From: Penicillium oxalicum
Taxonomy: Eukaryota; Ascomycota; Eurotiomycetes; Eurotiales; Aspergillaceae
NCBI RefSeq assembly: GCF_001723175.1
Contig: NC_064652.1
Span: forward strand, 3,720,001 to 3,784,000
Direction of reading: 5' to 3'
Length of the DNA: 64,000 bases
The position numbers were made by a program, and so were the translations under genes. Below the pieces are notes generated by a model. The model was not told where the DNA came from and made no database searches. It saw only the letters and a program-made list of their open reading frames with translations. This document shows, one piece after another, positions 22,039-33,480 of the stretch (the stretch's first letter is position 1; each line of letters starts with the position of its first letter).

Positions 22039-24187
22039 AAGATCGAAAGCTTTTCTATTTCTCACTATTTCGAGCTTTCATCAAAGACCAGAATCAGATT
22101 TATTGAGATACGACATGACAATGACACTCTCACTGCGAGATTGCACGTTGGCCAGACTGGGGTCCAAACTCCAAATCACGACTCGATCAGTTGACCGCGC
22201 CGATCGCATTCTCGGGTAGTTTCGGCTATTCGACTTGAAACCAGAGTAGGGGAAACCTGCAATAGCAATCACACCTTGGGCCGACTAGCAAAGGCCTTAC
22301 CTGTAACACTTTGATTGCTGCCTCAGATAGAGATGGAGATTTGAAAATGTGACAATAAGCGACTCGGGGTAAAGCAGAGTGTAACCTCAAACTCCAACTC
22401 TACATCCTACCCCTGCAGGGGTGAGGCGTGTCATCGAGCTTGAGTATGCAATTGCCTTCAATTCAGGGGCATGTGCACGGTTCGTCTCGGGGCTCGGGCT
22501 CCCAGAAATCAGCATTTCTTAGTTTCTCTTCTACAATGCTACGAAAGGAACCGTGATCCGACCGTTGCGATTCAATCATGACGATTGATCGGCGCCTCCC
22601 TCATGGATATCACGAGTCGCTATGCGTGCAAGCGAGCACGTGTGGATGTCACATTCAAAATAAAATGTTTATCCAAAAAAAAAAAATGTCCAGGGGAATG
22701 ATTGACTGTCAGATTCCACCATCTACAGGTACCTTTGTCCTTTTTAGGAAATTCCTTATATGCAAGCTCGTGAGCAGATTCGGAATATCGTCCGAAGTGG
22801 GGCTGCCATGCACCCTTCGGTTCAACGAGGCTTATGGGATATGGTTGCGGTATGGCAGATTAAGGATTCCCTGAACGGCATGCGATTGCACTGCTCAGGG
22901 GAAACATCTTTAATTCTCGAAACATGATGTGGCGCGAATGAGTCCTGTTCCTGAGCAATGTGCGCGTACCTTACGGTCCGATGTCTACCGCTTCAAGTCA
23001 TGTGTCAGGAGCCGGCCCAGCACCGGACTAAATCCACCAAATACTCTACTCAGAGGACAGGCCTGGGTGCGATTGCCAGTGGTTCAGGCTCAGTGGATTC
23101 TGGGAGTGAGCCCTCTTGTGGAAGAGCAGACAATCATGCTACCGTGATTGCCATCTATCAACGGAGTCGCCAGGCTCGGACCGAGGTGGCCCTGGAAAGA
23201 GTGTCTTTGAGATTTCCTGATTCGACAACTCATAGATTTGATGAGTGAGAATGTTACGCGCTGACACCGTTATCATCCATTACACTGTTTCCGCCGATCT
23301 CTTGGTTTTTGTGCTTCGAGCCCAGTTTGGTGAAGCCTCCTAGACTTTCCAGCTTATCTTGGTTTCTTCGCAGTCCGCGCAATTCATTTTGCTGGACACG
23401 GCTTGCCCGCAGATGAAGAGAAGAATGATAATCGTCAAGATCAAACCCCTAATTCTTCAAGGGGATGATCCTATATGACTCCACTCTCATTGGCTTCGGC
23501 GCGCTGATGAAGCCTTGTCAGATTCTGCACGATATCAACTACCTCCACATGATCACGCTCTAAGCTTCTGGCCCCGTGCACTGTCGTGCTTGATCTACGG
23601 TCTGGCCCGTGTTTCTACAGCCATGATTGGGTTATCTTTTCGTGACATTTGGCCTCCTTCACGTACTATTCAGTGCCGATCTCCTTGCCCAAATGAAAGT
23701 TCTGAATGGATGCTACCATCCATTGCCGAAGCACTCTACCAGATTTGAATGCATCTTGCTTCAGACCTAAGGTACATTCTCCATCGGTGAAATGTCTCTT
23801 TTTGGTGATTTCCCTGCGTCTATGCGGAGGCTACATCGGGAAAATTGTGACTCTGGCAATGTTGCATGGCCCAAAATGTCTGGAAAGGAGGCACCAATAT
23901 CAGTCGTGCAGGCTATGCAATGGAACTTCTTAGCGCAACTTATTTTCAAGGCATGACAATTTACCTTCGGGGTCTTCGGGCTTCGTGAGGAACATAAATA
24001 GGCTTCTAGGCTCTGGATCTGAAGATATCACCACTCTCCTTCTCGGTCTGTCGCAGACCTCATCTCCAAGCCAACCACTGATCCCTTTCCAGGGTCATCA
24101 ACATTCTTTTTACAGAGTTGCGCAGTCATTCCTTACTGTAGCTCTCAGTCATTCATTTCAAAGATAAATCGCCATCTCGCCTTCATT
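22039..24187. other. Spacer, Zn2Cys6 gene / chitinase
   Basis: This 2.1-kb spacer has no recognised gene. A 96-codon ATG frame at 22958-23248 has no family resemblance and no flanking splice signals I trust. The chitinase promoter should lie in the right-hand part. Confidence 0.45.
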
Positions 24188-25183
24188 ATGAGGTTCTTGG
24201 CCATCTCTGCCGCTATTGTCGGTGCGCTGACCACCACTGTGACTGCGTTTCCACACAAAATCCGGGCTAGCAATCCCAACGGACAGAATGTTGTGTACTG
24301 GGGTCAAGACCAGAACGTCAAGCCTCTTTCAAACTATTGCACATCGTCTGCTGGAATTGATATCATTGTTTTATCTTTTCTGTATCAATTCGGCAATGGA
24401 CAAACTATCCCGTCTGGAACTATCGGCAACCAATGCTACATCTCGTCAAACGGTGTCCCGCAAAACTGCGAAACCTTAGCCTCTGATATTGAGATCTGCA
24501 AATCGAACGGAATCAAAGTGATTTTATCTCTCGGCGGTGCATCGGGGGCGTATTCTCTTTCCTCTCAAGCCGAAGCCGAAGCTATTGGCCAGAACCTTTG
24601 GAAGGCATACGGTGATACCGCTGGAGATTCGAGCGTTCCTCGACCCTTTGGCAACACCTTTGTCAACGGCTGGGACATGGACGTTGAGACCTGGGTGGGA
24701 AACCAGTACTACCAGTATCTTCTGGCGTCTCTGCGGTCGAACTTTGCATCCGATCCTTCGAACACCTACTATATCACTGGAGCACCTCAATGTCCCATTC
24801 CGGAGCCCAATATGCAAGTCATTATCACCAACGCAAAATTCGATTACCTTTGGGTCCAGTTCTACAATAACCCCGAATGTTCCATCACTGGGAAGATCAA
24901 CTTTGATGACTGGGTCTCGAATGTGGCCAATACCCCTTCGGCGGGTGCAAAGATATTCCTGGGCGTACCTGCATCCCCCTTGGCTTCAACGGGCACTACC
25001 AGTGGCTCACGGTACTATATTGATCCCAGCTCTCTCGCAACTCTGGTAAACCAGTACAAGAGCAGCCCTTCATTCGGTGGTGTCATGATGTGGTCCGCGG
25101 GATACTCAGACTCAAACGTCAACAATGGGTGCACCTACGCTCAAGAGGCAAAGAGTATTCTTACCAAGGGCACAATTTGCTAG
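24188..25183 (+). CDS. Secreted GH18 chitinase (class III type)
   Basis: Predicted secreted endochitinase of 331 residues without introns. The signal peptide is clear: MRFLAISAAIVGALTTTVTA, with cleavage near residue 20. The GH18 barrel motifs are NVVYWGQDQN (strand 1), IDIIVLSFLYQF, KVILSLGGASG (the SxGG motif), NGWDMDVE as the catalytic DxDxE equivalent near residues 160-167, and a late GVMMWSAGYSDSN. The catalytic glutamate and the two preceding acids D-x-D are present, but the outer aspartate of the usual DGxDxDxE is Asn here. There is no carbohydrate-binding module or GPI-like tail; the protein ends TKGTIC. A role in cell-wall remodelling or chitin nutrition is inferred from the family. 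Confidence 0.94.
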   Translation: MRFLAISAAIVGALTTTVTAFPHKIRASNPNGQNVVYWGQDQNVKPLSNYCTSSAGIDIIVLSFLYQFGNGQTIPSGTIGNQCYISSNGVPQNCETLASDIEICKSNGIKVILSLGGASGAYSLSSQAEAEAIGQNLWKAYGDTAGDSSVPRPFGNTFVNGWDMDVETWVGNQYYQYLLASLRSNFASDPSNTYYITGAPQCPIPEPNMQVIITNAKFDYLWVQFYNNPECSITGKINFDDWVSNVANTPSAGAKIFLGVPASPLASTGTTSGSRYYIDPSSLATLVNQYKSSPSFGGVMMWSAGYSDSNVNNGCTYAQEAKSILTKGTIC

Positions 25184-26375
25184 GCTACCAATGCACATTT
25201 CTGCGACCTCCGTGATTACGAGTATGGGCAGCAGAAATCTTTCTTTCCAGCACTCTCTTTCTTTTTCTCTCTCTGTGCTTGGATTCTTCCATTTTCCACG
25301 TTCGTTTCTTGGAATTCATGTGGCTTTCACATGTCGATTCTGTCTTTTCAATGCCAAATAGTAGGATTTGATGCTGTGGCTGGACCGTCATCACTTCTCT
25401 TCGCATGATCCTGGGCGATCCTGTCATTACCTATCTCCTTCACGTTTGTCAGGTATCGAGCATATTTTATTTTTTGTTTATTACTTACTTTGATCGCGAC
25501 TCAAATATGTTATCATTTCTGAAAAGGGGTTTCCTCACTGGTAGTCTGGGTCTGCTGTGATACAACTCGTCGTATACTCTTGCTGGAATGTTGCAACAGA
25601 GATCTCTCACCTCACTGTTCCTAACAAAGTCCCAATAACTTCCAGGTGTGAGCCCTCACCGTGGATTTTGAGCATGTATCACCCGTTTTGAGGACCACCT
25701 CACCCCCAGCAGCTCGACTAAAAATGATTCTGAGGTCTCATGAAGGCGCAATCACATGCTGGAAATGTAAGCGATAGCTTCTACTAAAATCTACACTCTA
25801 TGAGACCCACGGAGAATATAGGCAAAGACCTGGAAACCTGCCATAATCGATCTGATGCAGGGATATATGCAGGCTGACATATGTTCTCTAGTAATCATCT
25901 TTTCTACAACGGAGATGGTAGCCCGATTTAGTCTAAATGCCAATTTCTCTCGGCTCTTGGAGAACCTAGATCCTTGCCCGCTTGATCAAATTTTGTCGGG
26001 TGTGAGCCTCGTGGTTGCGTTGACGATAAGTTTTTTGCTTTTTTCCTTTTCTCACCAAGCAAATTTCAATCTTCCTCGTTCGTCTCTCGTATCTTGACTT
26101 TGCTTTTTTTTAATCTTGACTTTCCTCATTTTAGAGTATAAATCATCAAAGTCATGCTGACTATACCACACGTCACCAATTCAGGATCATCGCTGATACT
26201 TCCGGGTCTCCGAGATCTAAAGTATGGAGTAGTACAACAAGTGCAATTTTTCGATTCAATCTCATGGAAGGTGGATGTTTTTTAATATCAATCGCCGTCG
26301 CAAGGGTCTTGCTCCGGTTCACGGGTTTTCAATCCGTGGTCATCGATCAGTTGTGCTTTTCGGGGCTAGGACAAT
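25184..26375. other. Spacer, chitinase / carboxylesterase
   Basis: This 1.2-kb spacer carries the chitinase 3' end (T-rich) and the esterase promoter. I see no supported gene. Confidence 0.45.
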
Positions 26376-28416
26376 ATGAAGGCCGCTTTCGTTACATTGC
26401 CTATTTCCCTGGGCCTGTTAGTTGCTGCAGAAAAGGCCTACCCACCCTATTTTGAGGACCTCAATTGGCAAAATCCAAGAACATTGTCCAACTGGTCGAA
26501 TCTGACCGTTGAAACACGGACTGGGACTTTCATTGGCATGCTGAATGATACGTTTCCCGACGTCCGTCAGTTTTTGCGCATCCCATTCGCACAGGTACGT
26601 TTTTCAGTCACTCAACACGGGCAGATCTTTTCGATACATTCTTCAGAGTGATTGATTTGTCCTTTTACGACAGCCACCGGTTGGTGATCTCCGCTGGATG
26701 CCTCCTCAGAAACTTTCCGCATCGAGTCAAAGATACGACTCTACCTTCTTCGGACCCGGTGCGTGGTATTTGAATATTGCCCAGTCAATATGAGGGATGA
26801 ATTCTCTGACTGTTTCGGGTTTCGATATTAGCATGTCCACAGTATGTTCAACGAAAGGAATCGTTCTGGAAGGATTATGCACCCTCTAGTTTTGTATTTA
26901 ATCTCGGTGAGAATCTGACGCAAGGATCGGTCGCCTGGTCCTCAGCTGAGGATTGCCTGTCAATGGCGATATGGACCCCTGCTTCGGCCAACAAATCGTC
27001 GAAGCTTCCAGTGACACTCTTTCTCTCTGGTGGGGCGGGCATAGAAGGGGGCATTGCAATTCCTGCTCATATACCTGCACAGTGGGTCTCTCGATCTCAG
27101 CAACATATCGCGATTACAATGAATTACCGAGTGAATATCTTCGGAAGTAGGTCGTGTCCAGTCGCACAGTAAACGGGGTGGAGGTAACATGAATGGCGCT
27201 GATTCAAAGGATGTGAATTGCACAGATCCCAGATCAAGAGCCCTCAATGAGACTTCTCTCAGCTTGCTGGATGTTCGAGGCGCGGTTGAATGGGTTCACG
27301 AAAACATCGAGGCCTTTGGTGGAGATCCGCAAAACATCTTCGTATGTGGGACCCTTCTTGAGCCCTGCGATGAGCTAGGCACTCAACTGCTGACCCGGAT
27401 CCTTGTATAGCTTTGGGGACAATCCCAAGGTGGTGCGTTGACCCATCTGTACACTCTCGCCTTTCCAGATAATCCCCTAGTGGCCAGTTACGGTATCATC
27501 TCCCAGCAGCCAGGAACTACTCTGGACCTTTCAGCAACAAAGGATCCTTACCTGGACTTTGATATCGTAGCCAAAGCGCTAGGATGTGACTACGGCGATG
27601 ATTCTGAAGCAGAGCTCAACTGCATGCGTACACGCTCGTGGGTTCAAATTGAAGAATTCGTCAACCGCTATCAGGGCACGCCTGCAATATCCTTCATGCA
27701 ATACGTCCGTGCGTACAGTCGCCGTGCAATGTTCACTCAATCGTCTAAAGGTTTCTCGTGGTCAATCAATCACTGACTCAACTTCATGTAGCCGACGAGA
27801 GGTACATCTTTTCCAACGAAACCCTTCGCTATCAGGCAAAAAAGGTCGCCAGGGGCCCGGCAATCCGCTCCTTCGCGGCGCGCGAGATGTCGGTAGACAA
27901 CAATATTACAGACTCGCAAGAGGAGGCTCGACAGTGGAATTGTCTTGCGGCATTTGATACCAAGCAGAGATTCTCGCTCGGTCTTGGCACTTTCCGCTAT
28001 TTTTGGGGAGGTATGCCCGGAGACCACATTCCCATGAAGCTACATTTACACACAGTAGGGAATGTATGCTAATTGCTTCAATAGGCAACTTCACGAATAT
28101 CAGCCCGGTGCCGTGGCTGGGGGCATTCCACTTTTCAGATTTGCTAATGATCTTTGGAACATATATGAAAGACCTTGGGGAGATCTCACAACTTGAGAGA
28201 GACACCTCGATGGCCATGCAAGACTACTTGCTGGCCTTTATTAGAAATCCATCCACCGTTTCGGAGACAGTTGGATGGCCGCGCTTCGATCCGAGTGATC
28301 CAGACGGTGGTCTTGTTGTTGAGTTTGGGAAGCAGGTTGCTGCGAGAAATATCACCGGGATGTACTTAGATGGAGGCTGCTACAATACTTCCGTGCCCTT
28401 CCGTGTCGATGGCTGA
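26376..28416 (+). CDS. Secreted type-B carboxylesterase/lipase
   Basis: Alpha/beta-hydrolase of 527 residues assembled from seven exons (26376-26594, 26674-26758, 26832-27146, 27226-27341, 27411-27708, 27792-28010, 28085-28416), all joining in frame. A signal peptide is likely (MKAAFVTLPISLGLLVAAEKA). Family motifs appear in order: RIPFAQPPVGDLRW, AEDCLSMAIWTP, ITMNYRVNIFG, SLLDVRGAVEWVHENI, and the nucleophile elbow GQSQGG. The usual elbow is GESAGG, so two of its residues differ. The catalytic Glu motif GTNxxEG is diverged to SFAAREM with Glu retained. The catalytic His lies in GAFHFSDL. Several Asn-X-Ser/Thr sites fit secretion. The substrate is unknown. It is intact, not a pseudogene. Confidence 0.9.
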
Positions 28417-28846
28417 GTCCTACAAGAGCTCGGAGGCGGTTGAATGATACAATACCGCATGATTCAGGAATACTGTTTTCCAGGAGATCGACGGATACCG
28501 ACGCAGCTGATGTGGGATATTGATGGTAGGGGTGGACAAAATCAAACGTGATCGGATCAGGAGACTAGAATGAGATCATGAAATCGTGAAGGTCAATTCT
28601 TAGGATTGGAATTTTGCAGACAATGTTAATACGGTGATTTCCTCGTAGAAACAGATACAGAAAACAATTGACTTGTCCGGATGACTTTTCACCCTCCATT
28701 CCATTACGCAGTGTTCCCGGTTTTGCAAATGGGATATCATGATAGTGCAGCAGAACCAAAAGCCCGAAACGCCTTCTGAATGCAAACAAGGAGGAAAGCG
28801 AGGCAACATTGGTCGATGAATTCATACCAGCGATTTGCTTTGCTGA
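28417..28846. other. Convergent 3' spacer, esterase / capping enzyme
   Basis: This 430-bp spacer lies between converging stop codons. I see no gene in it. Confidence 0.45.
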
Positions 28847-30070
28847 TCACTCCTCAAACTTCCGCTTTACGCCGTTGCCATTGACAGGGGGTCCTCCGCT
28901 TCGAGATTTCCCTTCTGCCGCCATGGCCTGTCGCTTTTTCCAGGCGGATTTGATGGCGGGTGCAATCCGAATAAGGTCTTCCTCGGTAACGCGGTCTTCA
29001 ATACTTTCAAGAACCTTTTCCACCGTCGAGATGTGATTCGCGTCTGCTTTGTCATCCCGCAACCGGTAGAATCGCCACCGCTGTTCTGGGTCTTTAAAGC
29101 ATTCAACAATGGAATCATCGAGCGGGACCTGCAGTGCCTTCATATTCTCCCATTCCTCCGGCGTGACGTACATCTCGCCAAAATGTCGGTACTCGTTGCT
29201 GTTGAGCATTGTGAACAGATGACAGATCGGAATGGCATCATAGTCAGGATAGGCTTCCGTAACACCCTCGGCCTCATCGTCGGTGTCCGGCTCCAGGACG
29301 GGGAATTCCAGGCGCATCCGGAAATCGATGGTGTTTTCCGCAGGAGGCTTCCATTTCAAAATGTGCTCGTCCGTACCAATTCGGTAGGGTGTACTTCGAC
29401 ATGTGAAGATAAGACCGTCATTACCGTGGATGCGCTTGACCTTTGGAATAATGTCGCGGAACATCATCTCGATGCCATAACTGAATTGTGTAGATTTGTC
29501 TTCGACAGCGAAAGCACGATGCTCCTTTTCTTGAGGGAATTTGTTGTACATAGCGTTATATGGCTTCAAGACTTTTTCTTTGAAGTATGCGAGTCGTTTG
29601 TCAAGAGTGCGGTGCATGAGACTTTGTCCGTCCAAGACCAAGCAGTCAAACACCAGGTACTTCAGCTGCTGTGTTCCATCATCGTAGGTGTCGTTGACCA
29701 ATTCACCATCTATGAGCGTATCGACGTGAAAGGATTGAAATGTTTCGTCATCTGGAAGGGGGAAATGCAAGCCCGGGACGTAGCGATAGTCATTTTTACG
29801 ATCGATGAGGTAATGGATTTCCGGCACGTCGGCGGTATCTCCGCGCGCAAAGTACATCAAGCAACGAATGCCATCCGTCTTTTCGCAAACGAAGTAATCT
29901 TCTTTTTGGAGCTCGACGAGGTGTTTGGCGGAGAAACTGACCGGTTGCGCGCCGGGGAAATTAAGGTTGTTGCGGCCGAGAAGGTGGGCAACTTCACGAC
30001 GAAAAGAGTCGGCAAGATCGGGCTCTGCTTTGACGCCTATGGCGTCGAGATCTGGAACTGCGTGGCTCAT
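28847..30070 (-). CDS. ceg1: mRNA capping enzyme guanylyltransferase (alpha subunit)
   Basis: Nuclear GTP:RNA guanylyltransferase that caps nascent Pol II transcripts, forming a Lys-GMP intermediate. Intronless, 407 residues. The covalent nucleotidyltransferase motifs are in order: motif I EKTDGIR with catalytic Lys64, motif III DTLIDGELV, motif IIIa LVFDCLVLDG, motif IV DGLIFT, and motif V HILKWKP. A C-terminal OB-fold region follows with WRFYRLRDDK (motif VI-like), and the end is basic (KRKFEE). The length fits fungal Ceg1 proteins. The triphosphatase partner is a separate gene in fungi and is not in this window. A 348-codon open frame on the opposite strand is a shadow. Confidence 0.97.
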   Translation of the reverse strand: MSHAVPDLDAIGVKAEPDLADSFRREVAHLLGRNNLNFPGAQPVSFSAKHLVELQKEDYFVCEKTDGIRCLMYFARGDTADVPEIHYLIDRKNDYRYVPGLHFPLPDDETFQSFHVDTLIDGELVNDTYDDGTQQLKYLVFDCLVLDGQSLMHRTLDKRLAYFKEKVLKPYNAMYNKFPQEKEHRAFAVEDKSTQFSYGIEMMFRDIIPKVKRIHGNDGLIFTCRSTPYRIGTDEHILKWKPPAENTIDFRMRLEFPVLEPDTDDEAEGVTEAYPDYDAIPICHLFTMLNSNEYRHFGEMYVTPEEWENMKALQVPLDDSIVECFKDPEQRWRFYRLRDDKADANHISTVEKVLESIEDRVTEEDLIRIAPAIKSAWKKRQAMAAEGKSRSGGPPVNGNGVKRKFEE

Positions 30071-30635
30071 ATTCGATGATTGCGATGAATGTAAGATGAT
30101 TCAATGTGAGCTTAACTAGAGTCTGTTCCCTGTAGTATCTTTCACCCTCGGTAGCGTTCGATAATTGGATTAGAGCGACAGCTCAGTCCGCAGTGGACGT
30201 CTAGGACGTGTGCTTGTCAAGAGAAATTCGACAGCTCGATGCGCAATCAGTGTGTTCAGCGAGCGCACGCCGCTCCGCGGAGCATTTCATGAAGCAGCAG
30301 GCTGTGGGGGAGGAGGAGGGGGGGGGAGTTGATTGTTTGAAAGTCGATGGAGCTCGGATCCGCCAGAAGCTCCCATGTAATCGGGTATCTCGAGCATAGC
30401 ACGTGATGATAAGGTTGTCTCGAAGCCACCACGATTTTTTGTGCGCGTCAGGCGACTGAGAAGTCTAATGGTGATCAGGCTTTGACTGTGAAGGCTGAGA
30501 ATTCGGCGGGAGTGCTGATTGTTGCAGGCAGAGTGCCTTCTAATATGCGAGAGTGTTGTTTTCGTACTCGATTGCCTTGACCGTAAAGCCCCTGCTTTTA
30601 TGAATCTATATACGGCGCCTATTTTCCATCAACCA
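30071..30635. promoter_or_regulatory. Capping-enzyme promoter and tRNA upstream region
   Basis: This 565-bp spacer should hold the capping-enzyme promoter. No TATA-like or known factor site is obvious. A G-run occurs near 30317-30327. Confidence 0.4.
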
Positions 30636-30708
30636 GCTCGCTTAGCTCAGTTGGTAGAGCGCGTGACTAGTAATCACGAGGTCGCTAGTTCAAATCTGGC
30701 AGTGAGCA
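30636..30708 (+). tRNA. tRNA-Thr (anticodon AGU), copy 1
   Basis: A 73-nt cloverleaf without intron: acceptor GCTCGCT/AGTGAGC with discriminator A, D-arm GCTC/GAGC, anticodon arm CGTGA/TCACG around loop CTAGTAA (anticodon AGT in DNA), and T-arm GCTAG/CTGGC with TTCAAAT. A T5 terminator starts at 30720. AGU (A34 expected to become inosine) reads threonine ACU, ACC and ACA codons. Confidence 0.97.
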
Positions 30709-30891
30709 GAGCTTGTTTCTTTTTGCGTAATTTTATATATGTATATTTTTTTTCTATCTGTAGAACGGTCAACATCGGTTCTTGCCTTCAGACTTGGAAA
30801 TGTGCTTTGGTGAGATTTTTGTCTTTTTGTGGGCGTGCAGAAACAGCGATTTGTTCATATTACACTATTCCCACTCTCTTTACATCAATCA

Positions 30892-30964
30892 GCTCGCTTA
30901 GCTCAGTTGGTAGAGCGCGTGACTAGTAATCACGAGGTCGCTAGTTCAAATCTGGCAGTGAGCA
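30892..30964 (+). tRNA. tRNA-Thr (anticodon AGU), copy 2
   Basis: Identical over 73 nt to copy 1, 183 bp downstream in the same orientation. The same cloverleaf is followed by a T5 terminator at 30975-30979. The trailer resembles copy 1 (AGAGCTGTTTCTTTTT), consistent with a tandem duplication. Confidence 0.97.
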
Positions 30965-32471
30965 GAGCTGTTTCTTTTTGGCTTCTTTTGTATCGAGTCC
31001 TCCAGGCAAAGCTGGATTTGGGACTTACACCGTTCGACAACTTTTGGGGGGGGGAATTCTCGAACAACCTAACACATTCTGTCAAGCCTATCCATTCACT
31101 GTGTCCCCGAACTTATGCGATTATCATTTCTTCCCGCCCGCTTGATTGGAAGATAATTAAATCTTCATTGCATAGGCTTTAATTCAATACCTACCTCTTC
31201 CTTTTCGGACTTCTGGTCTGGCCGAGGCTCCTTCACGGAACGTCGACTGAGTCAGGGTCCCCCTGTCGTGGCCGGGGTGCATGGAATCATACGTCTCCCG
31301 ATCCGTCTGTGGCACACTTTTACCATTTTATATGCTTCTCGGGGTGAGGTCAAGTGGAGGTGGCCATTGGAGCTACATAGGTACTTGACATTAATCTATT
31401 CCTGGGCATCTCGCCGGGCTGACGCTGTTTGGGTTCGATACTCGAATGGATGGTCTAGGGGAAGTCCACCTAGGCTCCCATAGTGCCAACATGGAGTATG
31501 ACCAGAGGAGGGGGATCCTTGGTGTCGGCACTGTACCGTGCTAAGGTACCTATATGTGTAGGGACAACCTCCGGCTTCCAGCCCTGATATTCTCCAGTAA
31601 TGGAATCGGTATGTAGACCTGTACATTGTTGCTTGGTGCAGCGAACATCGTGGAGTGCACCCAGGCTGGTATTATCTATATCTCTATATCCATTATTGAT
31701 GGGGTTATATCAATAATGCACGAGGGTTAGGTTGGAGGTGAGTTGTTCCCGGAACACCAAGTCGCTTAGATTTATTTACCTATTCATGTTCGAGGCACGG
31801 TGCCCGGACGGAGATATATCTCGGTGGTAGGTATCCATTCCACCGGCTAGGTCGGACTACCGCAGACACGACCCGCCTAAATCTCACTCGATTGTGAGAT
31901 CCGAGGAACAGGGATAGCACATGGTTAGACCTGGTTAGTCGCCAACCCAAGTCACCGTAGACTGTGAATACGAATACTGACCTCGGATACTCATGTAGTA
32001 TAAGCACCGACGGGAAGTTTGACAGCAAGCCAACACAAGTATGAATATCGACATGCGATCGCAAATCTCCGTCCCGTCTCCCGACTGGACCCGCACTCGG
32101 CGTCCTGGCTAGGAGACCTACACAACAAAAGTCACTACTAAGGAGTTTCCCACCAGACCCAGACACATCTGTTTACTGTAGAATGTACACAACAGCATTT
32201 CCTCGAATCAAAACCTATGAATATGGTTCGGTAAGTTAGTACCTACCTACCTCCAGCCACCGTCGCCTGTGGAAATCTAACAGAATAGATAGGATAATAA
32301 CTCACCCCCCACATCCTCCAGTAGAACGAACACGACCTACCATTGCCCAACACCCACAATCGACCCACAGCCTTTCTAACCGACCAACCCCATTTCCTCG
32401 GTCAAACCCTCCATACACAAAAATAAAGCAATGGGTGTAAAAAGAAAAAGAAGTAAAAAAGAAACAAGCTC
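30965..32471. other. Spacer between tRNA-Thr copies 2 and 3
   Basis: This 1.5-kb spacer has no supported gene. It separates the forward pair from the inverted third copy. Short GGTAC or ACCTA-like words recur near 31.37-31.56 and 32.23-32.25 kb. It may be the junction of a local inversion. Confidence 0.45.
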
Positions 32472-32544
32472 TGCTCACTGCCAGATTTGAACTAGCGACC
32501 TCGTGATTACTAGTCACGCGCTCTACCAACTGAGCTAAGCGAGC
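32472..32544 (-). tRNA. tRNA-Thr (anticodon AGU), copy 3, inverted
   Basis: Reverse complement of the same 73-nt sequence, identical to copies 1 and 2. Upstream (AACCA) and trailer (AGAGCTTGTTTCTTTTTT) flanks match copy 1 closely, so the duplicated unit included its terminator. The T6 run lies at 32455-32460 on the plus-strand coordinates. Confidence 0.97.
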
Positions 32545-33480
32545 TGGTTCATATAGATAGATTCGAGATAATGTTTCATAAATTAAACTGCTGAGGCTGT
32601 AGTATCCGACAACACCTTCTCACCTATTGTCCTCTCCCGGGACCAACTTGGCAAACGGTTTAGGACAGCCCGCGCGGTGTCCAGTCAAAGTACACAATAT
32701 TATAAACACCGTCTGGATCTATTGCATCAGGTACGCCCGCTGCCTGGCACCAACCCCTTCTTCTTTCCCATTTCCGTTTTTTGCATCCATGAAAACTACT
32801 ATCCTCGTGGAATATAACGAGTTTCACATCCAGGAGTCGGACATAGCAGGAAATAGGAAAAAAAAAACAAGTTGAACGTAATAATATTCATTCCCATTCG
32901 GTCAAATGTAGTCAGATTGCGATGGGATGTGAAGCACTAGCAGGTATGGCTAGAAGGCAAAGTACTGTGCCAGTAGGGGGTATCTTGTTATCATGAGAAA
33001 GCAGACCAAAAAAGACAAAAGTACGCAACGAAAAGCCCAGAAGTCAAACTGGAAGTCCATCGCCAAGGGAGAATCGAGAGGGGGAGAAAAAAAAGGGGGG
33101 AGATCCAGTCAATATGGCAACACCCAGTGGGAAGAGACAAATGGCCAAGAAAGTCAAGAAACGAGGACCTGGAAAGAAAGGAGGTCCATCCCAAAGAAAT
33201 GCATCCACAACGCCAACCATGCGACTTTCTGTACTGTGCCCACTGATGCACTTGGATGTTTGAGAGAAAAAGGAAAAAAATCGAGACAATAGGAGAGAAG
33301 GGAATTTGAGGGCATCGCAGGAACGCCAAAGGATGATCATAACTTCGTCAGGCAATGAAAAATTGCACAGGTTGCTTTCAACCAGATCCGGGAGGCGAGG
33401 ACGGATATGCGGATGTCTTTGAATACCGAGACACGTACACACACACATACACACACACACGCAGACTCGCATCCACACAA
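32545..33480. other. Spacer right of the tRNA cluster
   Basis: This 0.9-kb spacer is mostly purine-rich low-complexity sequence and holds the Sgf73 3' end at its right side. A CA/TA microsatellite lies at 33436-33460. No supported gene. Confidence 0.45.
33436..33460. repeat. CA dinucleotide microsatellite
   Basis: About twelve AC units with one T interruption lie just outside the Sgf73 stop codon, probably in its 3' untranslated region. Confidence 0.85.

Noticed and set aside
22958..23248. 96-codon ATG frame between the Zn2Cys6 gene and the chitinase
   Set aside because: No family resemblance, no convincing splice partners; not enough to call a gene.
17634..28416. Secondary-metabolite biosynthetic cluster
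   Set aside because: No polyketide synthase, NRPS, terpene cyclase or prenyltransferase is present, only tailoring-like and secreted enzymes.
29033..30079. 348-codon plus-strand frame opposite the capping enzyme
   Set aside because: It is antisense to an unambiguous guanylyltransferase gene and has no family features; the openness follows from codon bias.
30519..31182. Open frames containing ARLAQLVERVTSNHEV around the tRNA genes
   Set aside because: This peptide is simply the tRNA-Thr sequence translated; it is not coding.
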